Of a stretch of DNA of 64,000 nucleotides, positions 22,050 to 33,661 are shown piece after piece. This DNA is from Cryptomeria japonica (lineage: Eukaryota > Streptophyta > Pinopsida > Cupressales > Cupressaceae): positions 303,773,450 through 303,837,449 of the forward strand of contig NC_081408.1 in assembly GCF_030272615.1 (NCBI RefSeq). The letters are read 5' to 3'. Below the pieces are notes generated by a model that saw only the letters and a list, made by a program, of their open reading frames with translations, did not search any database and was not told where the DNA came from. How positions within the stretch are numbered: position 1 is the first letter of the stretch; every line of letters begins with the position of its first letter. Both the position numbers and the translations under genes were made by a program.

Positions 22050-22740
22050 CTCAAAACTCTAGAACCCTGAGGTTCCGAAGATCTTTTCTCTTTGCCCTTG
22101 TCTCTTTCCTTCTTTCTTTTCTGGAACTTCTGAACCTTGAGTTTCCAAAGTTCTTTGCCTTAGCCAATTTTCTTCCTTCTCCAAAACTCTGGAACCCTAA
22201 GGTTTTGAAGTTCTTTCCTTATCTTAGCCCCTCCTCTCCTTAGCCTTTCTCTCTTTTTCCCCAAAACTCCAGAACCCTAAGGTTGTGAAGTTACTTGTCC
22301 CTTTTCTCATTCCCTCTTCGGAACTCCGGAACCCCAAGGCTCCAAAGTTCCTAGCCTTCCTTTCCTTCACCTCTTCTCTTAAGCATCTCCTTTCCCTGAA
22401 CTCTGGAACCCTGGGGTTCCTAAGTTTCCTTCCCTTGGCTTTCCTAGAACCCCAAAATTTTGAGTTTTTGAAGTTCCCTTACCTTGAGTTTCTCAGAACC
22501 CTAGAACCCTCCTCTCCATTCTTCCTTCTTCTCCCCTGAACTCTGGAACCTAATGGTTCCAAAGTTCCTTCCCCTTTTGCCTTCTCTTTCTAGTTCCTCT
22601 GGAACTTCGGAACCTCGAGGTTACAAAGGCTTTTTCCTTCTCTTCTTCTCTCTATCCAAAAACTTTGGAACCCTGAGGTTCTGAAGTTCTTCCCTTGTCT
22701 TCCTCACTTTGGGAGTCTAAGCTTCTAAATTCTCCAGGCT
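22050..22740. repeat. Degenerate CT-rich repeat with GAACCCTNAGGTTC core
   Basis: About ten copies of an imperfect palindrome such as GAACCCTGAGGTTCC (22062), GAACCTTGAGTTTCC (22132), GGAACCCTGGGGTTCC (about 22405) and GGAACCCTGAGGTTCTG (about 22670). Each is preceded by AACTCTG-like and followed by AAGTTC-like bases, at intervals of roughly 60-80 bases in CT-rich filler. Open frames through it are repeat artefacts. Confidence 0.7.
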
Positions 22741-23065
22741 TCCTTCTGATTAGCGACACTTTCGAATGGCATGATCAACACTCAAGGCTTTTAATGCTCT
22801 AACAACTTGGTGACTTGTACACTTTCATTCGTGGAGCCACAAGGGTGCATTAAGTGTTTTTGGTGAGATATCCATCAAGGAAGGTATGGGGCCATGCTTG
22901 GTGACTTATATCATGACTAACTTTGGAAGGTTAGTCAATCCACCTTCTTTAGAATTGCCTTTTGAGGTATGGCTAGGTTTATTGCATGTACAAGCCAAGT
23001 GCATGCACTTCCCTGCACTTCCAGACTGTCATGCAGGGGTCATGATCACCATTGTAAACCATTTA

Positions 23066-23076
23066 TCTATATAAGG
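23066..23076 (+). promoter_or_regulatory. TATA-like element in the tail of element A
   Basis: TCTATATAAGG, downstream of the CT-rich repeat and upstream of a T-rich stretch. Plausible LTR promoter; not confirmed by a second LTR copy. Confidence 0.3.
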
Positions 23077-23646
23077 TTGTTAAGCCTCATTGTAAAGGGT
23101 TCTCTCCTTGCTACCTTGAGCTTTTTTATGCTCTTCTCTTCTCTTGAAGAATTGTAATTTTTTTTGCATTTCTACAACTGTAAGATTTGATTTTGGCCTT
23201 ATGATTAGTTGAAAATCTTCATTCTTTCCTTCCTTCAGCTTATGTATGATGTGTATGTGTTCTTACCTCCATTATAAGTGTATGTTTGTGGTTTCCTTTC
23301 ACATGTATGTTGTGTTATCTTTTTTTTTTAGTGTGACTTTGTGGGAACCCTTCTCCCCTCTTGACACTTAGAAAATTCTAACCTCCACACATGCATTTGG
23401 GTCACTCATGCAATTGAAATTTGTGCATCTCTTGGACTTTTCAGTTGATTCCTTGTGCCATTTTGGGTAGGAAGAGGAAAAATATCTTCTTGGTTCATTA
23501 CCTCCTTTTATTTTAAGCATTTCTTCCTTCCCTTTACCTCTACAATTTGTTAGGATAGGCTTAGGAGTTAGTTTGAAGTGTTGAGTTGGTTCAACACCTA
23601 CACCTATTTGAAGAAGGAAGCTACCCTTCTCCAGAGATTCAACTAA

Positions 23647-24755
23647 TGAATACTAAGAGGGGGGGGTGAATTAGTATGCCAAAACTCTTTGCACTTAAAC
23701 ACTTTGCAAGATTGACAGTAAACCGGTAAAACAATTTAGCAAACAAACCGGTTAACAAATATGCAAAACAAATAGCTAATAATGCATTCACCCACAGAAG
23801 CACAAACACCATAACACAAGAGATTTTGATGCGGAAACCCAAATGGGAAAAACCACAGTGAGATGGAACTCACAATTAACTATCTACAGAATAGGAACTA
23901 GACCGGTTAAGGTCAGACCGGTTAAGGTCTTACAATATTCTTTACCAAAACAGATCTTGTTAGGAATCTCAATCTCTATTAAGATAAGTTCGATTAAAGA
24001 CTACCTTGCTCGAGGATTTTAGATCCACAGATGTGAACCACCTTGTTAGAGGATTTACAAAAGGCTTTTGGGCCTACCCAGTTAAGGGCTACAGACTTGT
24101 CAAAGATGTGAGTAATCAACAAGTGTTTGATCTAGCTAGTTGCACAGACTACTTGGTTAGATCCTTGGTAGCTTGTTCCTAATGCACTCTAGCATTACTT
24201 CAGTCTTCTACACATTCATATTCTCTCCAACTCCTCAATCACCTTAAACCCTAGCAACAACATAAACTTTTGCTATATCCACATCAACAACCTAAAACCC
24301 TAGACATGATGTCCTTATACAGGAATCTGATTTCATGTTGGTCCAATAGGATTACATTACAATTTCCTAGGTTCAATGAACCTGGACATACTTGGTACCA
24401 CAATACAAAAAGCACTGTTAATGTGTCGGCACCATCAAACAATCGATGGATGGTAACTCATCACAAAATGCCGACTAGTAACTCATCATAGAGTATTACT
24501 GGTTCATACAAAATGTTAGTTGCTAGTTTGACAAAAATGAAGACTGGTAAAAATGTGTTATGTCGCTTGGAGTCAACATGCTGCTTCAGATGGGCAAACA
24601 CATTCTGCAAAACATCAATAGTCTAAAGACTATAATACAACATACTGGTTGGAACAAATACTGGTTGTGCTCTAAATCATACATATAAATAGGATCTCAA
24701 TGCAAGTGTGTGTCCATCAATGACAATCACAACATAAACATAAAAAATGCCAACA
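23647..24755 (-). repeat. Element C 3' LTR
   Basis: 1,109 bp. On the minus strand it starts TGTTGGCATTTTTTATG and ends CTCTTAGTATTCA. A minus-strand TATA-like TGTATAAGG lies at 24313-24322, and the second copy has TTTATAAGG (35153-35162). CCGGTT-type words are scattered through it. It matches the split 5' LTR over nearly all its length. Confidence 0.88.
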
Positions 24756-24995
24756 ATCTCCCCCTTTGGCATTGATGGCAACACTTAGGAAAATAAAATT
24801 TTGACATCTAAGTGTTTTACAACAAAATCATGCCATTAGCAAAATTGCTCCCCCTAAGCATATACACTATCCCTTTGGCAATACAATGTATAACAATTTT
24901 GCATAAAGAGCATAAACATTGAGATATTTAGAGCATATAATCAAAATTTTGATTACCAGATACTTCTCCAAATAGAATTCTTCTCCCCCTTTGCC
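24756..24995 (-). other. Element C polypurine tracts (three copies)
   Basis: On the minus strand: GCCAAAGGGGGAGAT directly before the 3' LTR (24770-24756), TAGGGGGAGC (24857-24848), and GCAAAGGGGGAGAA (24995-24982). The first primes plus-strand synthesis by position. The others are upstream copies of the kind described in Sireviruses. Confidence 0.75.
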
Positions 24996-25059
24996 AACAA
25001 TGACAAACTACAATTGAACAACCCTGTTTTCATTTGATATTAAAAATAATTAAAGTTTA

Positions 25060-28000
25060 TGACAAGAAGGAATGATACTTGTCAAAAACAGATTTAAAGT
25101 CCTGCAAGAATTGTTTCATCGACAAAGACCAAGACTCAAGTAGGGAGGTAGCTACTTCTTGCTCTGTTTGCATCTGGGAGACCTATTCTTCCATGGCATC
25201 AATTGTGCTCATCTCCTGTGTAACTGTTAAGGCATCCAGGTTCAAATAGCACTTCTAAAGAATTTGCAATCATGGGAGTAGAACTAGTTATAGCTCCTGC
25301 AAATCTCTAGACCAAGTGTTGATCTCTTGCTCCATTTTTGCTGACTGGATGTGAAACCAATGAAAGGTTTTCCCATAAGTTGTAAAAGGAATCATAAGGT
25401 AGCTTGAATATTCTCAAGTAGGACTACAAGTCCATTTCATGTTTTTGCTTCTAAGCTAGCACATCATCATAGAATAGATGGGGTTGGTAGATTTTGCTGA
25501 GTAGCAGATTCCCCTCATCTGGAGCATCCCTTATATCCTTTTGTTCTTTCCTTAGTTCAGTTCGAAGCTCCTTCAACTTCTTCACCAAAGCTATATTAAG
25601 AGTTTTTTGATGCTCCTTCTTGACATTAGCCTCTGCTACCTCTTCAAGGCTCTGCACCTGATCATCCACTACTGTACATAGGAGCTTGAGTTTAGCTAGT
25701 GATGAATCGGTGTTGGGAAGATTTGTACCAGGTATCAAACTGGTAAGAGTTTCCACAACAGCTTGAATTACATCCTGCTCCTTCTTCCTTTGAATGATTT
25801 CAAGGTGCTCTTGAGCTACCTTGATGCTTTGCATTAGCTCTATTTCACTTGTAGACTAGAGATCGATAGGACTGGTGATATCAGCTGGTTTGGCTTGACT
25901 CTCGGTTGCCTTCGGAGTCTCCATCTGGGTGCTCTTCTCTGCTTCTCCTACCTTGTCCTCTTCCACTTTCTTCTTCTCCACTTCTCTCCTCTTCTCCGCT
26001 TCCTTATCCTCCTCTTCCTTCTTCCTTTTCTCTACTTCTCTCCTCTTTTCCTCTTCTTTTTCTTCCTCTTCCTTCTTCTTCTTCTCTGTTTCCTTCTTCT
26101 TCTCATGTTCCTTATCTTCTTCTTCCTTCTTTTTCTTTTCATCTTCTTTCTTCTTTTTCTCTTCTTCATCCTTCTTCTTCTTCTCCTCTTCATCTTTCTT
26201 CTTCTTCTCTTCTTCATCCTTCTTCTTTCTCTCTTCTTCATCTTTCTTCTTCTTCTCTTCTTCATCCCTTTTCTGCTTCTCTTCTTCATCCTTTTTCCTC
26301 TGCTCTACCTCTTCCTTTGCCGCTTCCTGTCTGTCCTCAGCTTGCTTATAAACCTGTTTAGCCTATTTCTTCTACCCTATTGCCTTAGATGGTGTTTCCT
26401 GAGTAACATCCTCAATGTCCAGAGCATCGACATCAATGGCGTCGATCGGTTCAACAACTAGATTTCCTTCATCATCAAATACTTCATCCGGTTTGGACAT
26501 AACCGGTTCTTTTTCAGCTTGTCAGTTGTCTAGACGTGCTTTGTGAGTCTAGACAATGGTTCTCATAGACAGATGAGTGTTTTTTTTGACATCATCAACT
26601 CTACCTTCTAACAGCCAGAGTTTTCTTCTTCTAGTGAAGAAGAGTCCTTTATTTTGGTCAATAACATCAAACAATTCAGAATTTGATAGGTCGGGAAAGT
26701 ACTGTGTAAAAACTTTCTCCCTGATTTCCTGTTCCTTTTCTATGGCAATGTGCCATCTATTATCTAATGACATATATAAATAATCCGGTGTCTAAGACTT
26801 AATATCTAAGGGCGACCAGTCATTAACACATAAATACTAAATTATTTCCTTTTCAACCGCTTCCTTTTCATCATCATTAAAGTTGTCAAAAAACTCAATT
26901 AAGTCATTTAGCACTTTTCTCCTAATATTCTTTATTGTTCTTTGACAATGTGTCAACGGTTTGTAGGAAGAGATATCTATATTTACTGGTGCAGATGATA
27001 TCAGATCATTCTTTGTCTTCCTCTTTGCTTGACGTGTTTTCTTTGGCTTTTCCTCAAACACAGTTTCTTCTGAGTTTGGAGAGGTATTCCTTGTCTTCCT
27101 CTTTCTCTTGAACACTTTAGCCAGTGCTGCTTCCAATTTCTTCTTGGCTGGTGACCGCTTGGTCACTTTTGGAGTTGCAGTAGTAACCAGTGCTGATGCT
27201 GCAGGCACTACCTTTGCCTTCTTTACTACTGGTTCTTTTTCTTTCATTGTTGGTGGTTCCTCAACTGGTGCTATCCTCTCTAGGTAGATGTCGGTTCTCT
27301 TTGCCTTAGGATCAAGCAGTGAGGCAATAAGGGTAGAGGCATACCCTTCCAGCATATCGTACATCACCTCATAGCCCATTGGCTCCACTTCTTCCTGTCT
27401 AGGCTCAACAGCCTCCATTATGCATTTATCTACTTAGATGGTGAAGCAGATATCATCTTCATATTTCTTGACGATGTCACCTAATATCCTCACTCTTTGG
27501 CTCATTTTCCTTCTAAACTCATCAAAATACTTGTTCAGAACATCAGGGTAGCCAGTTCCAATTGCTTCAATACTTTCCTTGATTTTCTTGGTCACTGGTT
27601 GGTCACTAGACCATTGGACATCTCCTACTCCTAGAAAGTAGCCTTAGAAATAGAAGAACAACCCAACCAGTAGTTGTCCAAACTTGAACCTAAGTGCATT
27701 ATCCTGTTTGATCAACTTTAGATTCAATAGGAGTTGTCTCTGCATACTGATGCATAATCAAATGATGCATCCTCCTTTATCATCCAGTAAGTGGCATTTA
27801 CTGTTGTAGTAGATACAAAGTTAATTCTATTGGCTGAGAATGTTCGGTATCCAATCACCATGCATGCATAGTTCACCAGATCATCCTTGATAGAATTTAC
27901 TATCATGCCTCATGAGTCACTCATTGAACTAGTGAGCTTGGACATTTCAATTTTTCTTATCATCCTTAGGGCTGGCACTTCCCTTGTGTTGTAGAATCTG

Positions 28001-28413
28001 GTGACTACATGAATTGCCTGTGGCATGATATCATGTGTTCTCTCTAGGTACATCTTATCACCATGGACTCTACTCAGAATGATCCTTATGTGATCCTCTA
28101 TGAAATCCTCTAGGAAGAAAACAACATTGTGGAGCTTTTTCTTCTCTAAAATATTAAACTCGAGTTTGATCTTCTTATCTTTTCCACAAAATAAACCTAA
28201 ATGGGTGTGGATAGCTAGAGACCCTAGGTCTTCAATCTTGCAATCTATGTAGTCAGAAATTCCCTCTTCTACTATCACACTAGCCAAAACTTGTGATAGG
28301 GCATTATACCTGGACTTCCGTTGAATAAAACTTGCAGACTCGACAGATGCTAGTATGAGACATGGAAGCCATGATAGAAATCTTAAGAACTCGAGAAATA
28401 CCTTTTGAAACAC
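25060..28413 (-). pseudogene. Element C ORF2, unknown protein with Lys/Glu-rich tract
   Basis: Long minus-strand frame that I do not recognise. From 28413: a region with SRYNALSQVLASVIVEEG, CKIEDLGSLAIHTHLGLF and GDKMYLERTHDIMPQAIHVV. After a one-base shift near 27724 the frame runs with stops only to about 25451, through FDEFRRKMSQRVRILGDI, KCIMEAVEPRQEEVEPMGYE, basic nuclear-localisation-like stretches (KVFKRKRKTRN, KKTRQAKRKTKND), and a segment with FTQYFPDLSNSELFDVIDQN. A Lys/Glu/Asp repeat (25934-26330) and a coiled-coil C-terminus (LVKKLKELRTELRKEQKD) follow. Total size is near 950 codons. No protease, RT or integrase motif and no membrane segment is seen. The start is uncertain. It could be a captured host gene or an element-specific structural protein. 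Confidence 0.6.
25934..26330 (-). repeat. Lys/Glu-coding microsatellite-like tract in ORF2
   Basis: CTT/CTC triplet-rich on the plus strand; on the minus strand it encodes repeats such as KKKKDEEEKKKKDEEE. Plus-strand frames here (Leu-, Phe- or Ser-rich, up to 188 codons) are shadows of it. It resembles the charged helical linkers found in many structural proteins. Confidence 0.8.
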
Positions 28414-28869
28414 GTGAAATTAGGGCTTGCCGATTCTCCTTCACTTCACACTCCGTCGGTTGCTGAATCACTACTTTGAGTTCTCCACTTGACGATTTCT
28501 AGTTTGAATTTGAATATCCTTCGCGGTTTCTCAATTTCTCAAAATCTCTACTCAAATCGCCTTTTCGTCACTCTAATCTTTGAAAATAATTTCTTCACTC
28601 AAAAATTGATAGTGAGAAATGATTTGAAAAATGCTTTTAAACATATTCCTCACCTACCATCATTAATGCTTCTCCATTAGGGCGTAAACCCTAATTTTCC
28701 TTTTTACCATTTCCAGTCTTCTGCCAAATGACAAGTATAACATACCAGTTAAGGTCTTTTACCGGTGTAAATCGGGGGTTCAAAACATTTCCCTGTTTGC
28801 TCCCCCTAAGCTTTTCTGAAGCTTAGTTTGTCGGTTTCGTGATTTCCACACTAAGTGTAGAAATTGGTT
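28414..28869 (-). other. Element C spacer between gag and ORF2
   Basis: No clear coding frame. It contains another purine-rich word on the minus strand (TAGGGGGAGCAAACAGGG, near 28805-28788) and a telo-box AAACCCTAA (28686-28694 on plus), a motif common in plant promoters and leaders. It may carry the 5' end of an ORF2 mRNA, which is inference. Confidence 0.4.
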
Positions 28870-30031
28870 CCTCTTGTAGCACCACTAGTTTCTCCTTCTA
28901 GATTTTGTTCATGTCCACTTGAATAGTGTCAACATCAATGTTTCCTTTCGGAGTGACCGATATATCATCATATATGTTCTTTCTTGATCTACAAAATTTG
29001 GCAATGTGACCCAGTTTGTTGCAATGATAGCAAACCAATCCAGGTGCTCTTCAAGGTCCATTGTTCATGTTTCCATTCTTCCTTCTACATGTTGTAGCAG
29101 TGTGACCATGACCATGACAGATCATACAATTTTCTCTCCATCTGGTTGCTACTTGATAACCACTACTTCTTGGTTGATGATTGAAGGCATTAAATCGGTT
29201 GTGATTCTGGTTCACAAAAGGTTCAGGACCAACTCCTTGGGTCCTCTAAGGATATCTTCCAATGTTATTCATAAAAAAGCTGCATTCAGATGCTCTATGG
29301 AGATACTTGTTGCATGCATAATAGTTACCATCAAATCTATAGGATCTAGGCTTATCATTTAGGAAATAAGGAAAATTGTTGTAAGCCTTACTCCTACACA
29401 CATTTGTAGTATGTCCTTCTTTAAGACATTTAAAGAAAACATGTTTAAACTTTTTCTTACCTTTATCCTTTGATGTCGGTTGTTTATTTGATGTTCCAGC
29501 ATTTGTACCAGAGGTCTCACCTTCCTCATGACCAAAATAACCAAGTCCATTGGTATTCTTGACCGGTTTGGCAGATTCAAGCTTTTGCTCTAGCTTGACA
29601 GTACTCTTGTTGAACTTAGCAAGTATTTCCTTTGACTCAAAGAGTTCTTTTGAAATAGCAACATTTGTTTCCAATAGGTTTTCATTCTTAGAGATGGAAG
29701 TGTTCAGTTCTCCTTGCATGTCTTCCTTTTCCACTTTGCTTGCATGGAGTTGAGCATTTAGGGCACTCATCTCTTGTTTCAGCTTGGAGATCTCATGATC
29801 TCTTTCTTTCACCAGATCTTTAGCTTTTCTTTGGTTCTCAAGCTCTTGACACATCTGGATAGTCAGTCCTTCCAACTCCTTTCTCAAGTTGGAGTTTGAT
29901 TCATTCAACATATATACTTCAGCAATTAGGGATTCCATGTCTACTTCATCTGAAGAACTATTTTCAGATAGCTCCATCGGTTTTTCTGCATGTTCTCTTC
30001 TTTCTTCTTGAGATGCCTTGTATTTGACCAT
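28870..30031 (-). pseudogene. Element C gag with several CCHC zinc knuckles
   Basis: Minus-strand frame starting MVKYKASQEERREHAEKPME, with a long coiled coil (NSNLRKELEGLTIQM, HEISKLKQEMSALNAQL) followed by nucleic-acid-binding knuckles. FFKCLKEGHTTNVC has lost its first Cys. YYACNKYLHRASEC is degenerate. CMICHGHGHTATTC and CYHCNKLGHIAKFC are canonical CX2CX4HX4C. A stop near 29246 and others break the frame. Gag would form the particle and bind RNA; this is the only structural gene of element C that I can assign. The first part of Gag (upstream of 30031) lies in a short interval after the PBS. Confidence 0.75.
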
Positions 30032-30136
30032 AAGATCATCATAGGCTTCCTCAGACTAAGTGAGCCGGTGGGTAAGTTCCCTCAAAGTGTATTCCCCCAT
30101 ATCTCTTTCCAAGTGGTTAAACTTATAGAAAGGTTG

Positions 30137-30149
30137 GCTCTGATACCAA
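30137..30149 (-). other. Element C primer binding site
   Basis: TGGTATCAGAGCC on the minus strand, the complement of the 3' end of initiator tRNA-Met, four bases inside the 5' LTR edge at 30154. Confidence 0.9.
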
Positions 30150-30153
30150 TTGA

Positions 30154-30404
30154 TGAATACTAAGAGGGGGGGTGAATTAGTATGACAAAAATCTTTGCAC
30201 TTAAACACTTTGCAAGATTGATAGTAAACCGATAAAAAAAATTAGCAAACAAACTAGTTAACAAATATGCAAACCAAATAGCTAATAATGCATTCACCCA
30301 CAGAAGCACAAACACCATAACACAAGAGATTTTGACGTGGAAACTCAAATGGGAAAAACCACGGTGAGATGGAACTCATAAGTAACTATCTGCAGAATAG
30401 GAAA
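30154..30404 (-). repeat. Element C 5' LTR, inner part
   Basis: Matches the first 250 bases of the 23647-24755 LTR and is cut by element D. Its last 154 bases or so (30251-30404) are present again beyond D at 34600-34755, so this is not a simple 5-bp-duplicating insertion. Confidence 0.85.
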
Positions 30405-30408
30405 TGCA

Positions 30409-30851
30409 TTGGTGTAAATAATTATTCATCTTGGATATTATTACGCCTTACTTCAGTTTACTTAGGAAATGCATTTCATAGTAGTTTGGGTATGAGACAC
30501 TTGGGTGTTTGTGCCACATTGGGATAGTGTGTGTGGGAGAATTTCCACCTTTTATGGTGTTGATCTTGTTGTTACACTCCACACTCAGTGGGTGATCCAC
30601 CTCATGTGGACTATTATATTGTTTCTCCTACCTACCCTTGTTTCTTATTGAGCCACATGTCATGTTTGTGTTCTCACATATCCATATAGCCTTGCCTTTA
30701 TAAGCAGGCTCATATTGATTGTATGTAACGATAGATTGATGATCCAGTTGATCAGTATTTTCTCTTGATAGAATATAATTTATTTCTATCGTCTATTTTG
30801 TCTCTCTTATTTGTGCTTTCTATTGCCTCTTGATCTTGGCAAAATCTCACA
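30409..30851 (+). repeat. Element D 5' LTR
   Basis: About 443 bp, TTGGTGTAAATAATTATTC to AAAATCTCACA. Compared with the 3' copy, which begins TGTTGGTG, the first two bases are changed. It holds TTTATAAG (near 30698), a likely TATA box conserved in the 3' copy (34445). The flank AGGAAATGCATT also occurs inside the LTR near 30454. Confidence 0.85.
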
Positions 30852-30892
30852 TGGTATCAGAGCTGGTCCATGTCTCACATGGTATCAGAGCC
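30852..30892 (+). other. Element D duplicated primer binding site
   Basis: TGGTATCAGAGC (30852-30863) and TGGTATCAGAGCC (30880-30892) lie 28 bases apart, each preceded by TCTCACA, the LTR terminus. The first directly abuts the LTR and is the functional position. Confidence 0.85.
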
Positions 30893-31711
30893 ATTAGAGT
30901 GCCATTGGTTTGCTAATTGAGAGAAATTGATGCTATTTGGTATTGTGTATTTTGGAGTTTTCTATTGCAAGTTATTATTGAAGCTTGATGGGTCAAATAT
31001 GAGGTTACCATTGGATTGAGGAGGTCCAAGAAAGTCAGTTTTGACTTTTGTTTCATCCAAATCAGACTTCGAAGGCCAAATCTAGAGGCATTTGAAGTTT
31101 GATGTTGTAATGAAAATTTTCCAGAAATTATAATTTTGCAAGCAATTTTCAAATAGCGATATCTCACTCATCCGGACTCATTTTTTCGAGTAATTTTTTT
31201 AGTTTTGGGGTAGAATTTCATGATCTTTATAGTGGTGTAGAAATTTTTTTGATTTTCGGATACAAGTTTTTTGGAAATTGTGAAATCCTGATTTTTACAA
31301 CTTTGGAGGCTTCATTTGGGCTCATATGGACTCCTTTTTAGGTGTCATTTTCTTTGAAAGTGCATATTTTTTCATCTACTTTCATAATCTACCATCTGTT
31401 TGTAGTAATGTTAAGTAGAAATTGTACTTTCAGTATTTGGCCATTTTTGGCATATTAGGTACTTGCATTTTCCTTGGATCTCAATTTAGATCACTAGTAG
31501 TATTTGTTGAAGTCTCTTACATCTCATTTTGAGAAGTTGTAAATTGAAATCAGAAGTCCACTTTGCCTTGTTTTGCAAGTGGCCCATTGTATATGCACTA
31601 AGTATAAAGTGCCAAAATCACAATTTTGGGGGGATTTCTTGATTGAGTATTTTGGGGGGTATCTTGTGTGATTGTGCCTCTCTCTATCTTGTGTTTTTTC
31701 ATTTTGGTGCT
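30893..31711 (+). other. Element D leader (no gene)
   Basis: Non-coding leader, AT-rich, homologous in phrases to the leader of element E (GGACTCC/CGACCTCC TTTT AGGTGTCATTTT, AAGTGGCCCATTGTA, ATGCACTAAGTATAAAGTGCC). Confidence 0.6.
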
Positions 31712-33661
31712 ATGGGTTCTCCTAAATTTCCACTTTTAACTCCTCATAATTATGCATCATGGAGAATTAAGGCATGGAGTAAACTAATAGAAAAAGGACT
31801 CATTCATTATGTAAATGAAACTATTACAACACCACCTGTTCCTAAGGTTGATCCTAATGCTCAAATTGAATGGCTTACTAAGAATGCTATGGCACTTGGA
31901 ACTCTTAGAAACTATGTATCAGATGACCTCATTTTTCACATGGATAAGTGTACAACAATTAAAGAGGCTTGGGATATTTTTAAGAAATTATATGGTCAAG
32001 TTGATGAGATTAAGGGCTACAAGCTTGATAGTGAACTCACAACTTTAGATCCCAAGGATTTTGATACAATCCAAGATTATGTCACAAAAGAAACCGAGCT
32101 AAGAGCAAAGCTAAAGGATTGTGGAATTGACAAAAAGGATGCTCAATTGGTTTATAACTTGTTGGACAAGCTTCCTTCAGAGTATGCAGCCTTTGTATCT
32201 AGCTTTCACACCCATAGGTTAGCTCAAGGTTCCTCATACACTTCTCCCTCACTTGAGTCATTCACAGAGATGTTGATACTTGAGCAATCTAAGTTGACCA
32301 CGATGGGGAATCTCAAATCTTCAAAGTCACAAACTTTGGTGGCTAACATAGGGAATCAAAGTAATCAAGGAAAAGGAAAGAATCAAAAGCAACCTAAGTC
32401 TAAACCACAACAAGATGGAGCACAATATTCCTCTCCACAATAAGGTGATTCACCATTCTCACCTAAGAGGAAATCATATAAGGACAATCTTTTTTGTGGA
32501 TATTGCAAGAAGTCAGGACATGATGAACATCATTTTTATAAGAAGGATATTGATGAGTTGAAGAATCTTCTTGAGAAGAATAGAATCAATCTACCTTCTA
32601 GAATGTCTACATCAGCTTCTTCTTCCAAGGATAAAGGAAAGGATCACTCTTTTGGGACAAATAAAGGAAAGGGACAAGCTCTTTGTGCTACTACAAGTCC
32701 TGATTCAGGGAGATGGCTTCTAGATTCAGGGGCTTCTCATCATATGGCATCTTCACAGTCTATGTTTTCTACATTTGAGCCTTGCCACATGCCACAAATT
32801 TTGATGAGCAATCATACATACATGGATGTGATTGGGAAAGGATCTATTGCCATTGGGGATAACTCCTTCAATGATGTGTTGTGTGTACCCCACTTGACAA
32901 ATAATCTTCTTTCTATCTATCAAATCACACATGGGGTAACTAGGAAAATTGTGGAGTTCACACCTGATTCAGTTATCATTAGAGACTTGGAGAGTGGAGC
33001 TATCATTACGACTGGGGTGGTTGATCATTCATCTCCGTTGTACTCATTTTCAGATTTTGGTCCTATTGATGAGGTTGATTCTTCCTATGTTGATAATTCA
33101 GATTTTGAGGAGAACATTGGGCATTTGAACTTGGGGATTCTCACTTGTGACCCCGTTCTTGAGCCTTGCATTTCATCTCCTTCTATTGATATCACACCAC
33201 CTATTGCACCTGATGATGCAGCTAGTGTGACAATTTTGCCTTCTTATGATTCAGTGTAGCAGGATATTTCATGTCTTCCAACTTTAGTTGATTGAGATGC
33301 CTACTTGATAGACATTGCAGGTTTGTTTGTGGACTCCTACATTGTAGATTTGGGAGACACCATTCATGACATTCATCTTCTCTTTGATGAAGATGATCCT
33401 TCTTTGATTGTTGCAAGGGATAACTCTGACCCTCTTGTGCATTCTCCACATGATCAATCTTTAGAGGTTGACATGATTGTGGATACTTTTGTACAACACT
33501 TAGAGGAGGTCTCTTTATCTTTTGAGGAGACATATGAGTCTTTGGATATTGTTCTACATTTATCTCCACTAGATCTTAGAGTGCCTTTTTCGGCAGTGTG
33601 GCATAGTTTACCACCTTTGGAGGGGATACCTTTCAGCATCGACATGGGGACACTTGAGTAG
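31712..33661 (+). pseudogene. Element D gag-protease-acidic tail polyprotein
   Basis: One frame of about 650 codons with three internal stops (TAA 32441, TAG 33257, TGA 33293) and no frameshift. I choose ATG 31712 (MGSPKFPLLTPHNYASW) because element E starts alike. Gag: the UBN2-type copia core with LTKNAMALGTLRNYVSDDL and YNLLDKLPSEYAAFVSSF, then a zinc knuckle CGYCKKSGHDEHHF (last Cys altered). Protease: WLLDSGASHHMASS, with the intact DSGAS site. From about 33060 it diverges from any copia pol into an acidic tail (DEVDSSYVDNSDFEEN, LFDEDDPSLIVARDNSDPL, LEEVSLSFEETYESLDIV) of roughly 200 residues that I do not recognise. Confidence 0.82.

Larger units (their letters stand above)
21664..23646 (+). 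other. Tail of element A, possible LTR
   Basis: About 2 kb with no gene between INT of A and element C. It contains a degenerate CT-rich repeat (22050-22740) and a TATA-like TCTATATAAGG near 23068, followed by T-rich sequence. This would fit U3 enhancer repeats and a promoter of a 3' LTR, with a purine-rich AAGGAGAGAAGAA near 21978 as a possible polypurine tract. The LTR cannot be confirmed because its partner lies outside the window. Confidence 0.4.

Noticed and set aside
21998-22539. Plus-strand frames of 81-84 codons in the tail of A
   Set aside because: They follow the degenerate CT-rich repeat; periodic Phe/Leu/Pro content mirrors the repeat unit.
25895-26461. Long plus-strand open frames rich in Leu/Phe or Ser
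   Set aside because: They are the complement of the Lys/Glu triplet tract of element C ORF2; composition comes from the microsatellite, with no domain or signal.
30137-30149. tRNA gene suggested by TGGTATCAGAGCC
   Set aside because: Only the tRNA 3'-end complement is present (a primer site); no cloverleaf sequence surrounds it.
33060-33661. Element D tail as an envelope-like protein
   Set aside because: No signal peptide, no transmembrane segment and no Cys pattern; the stretch is acidic and soluble-looking.
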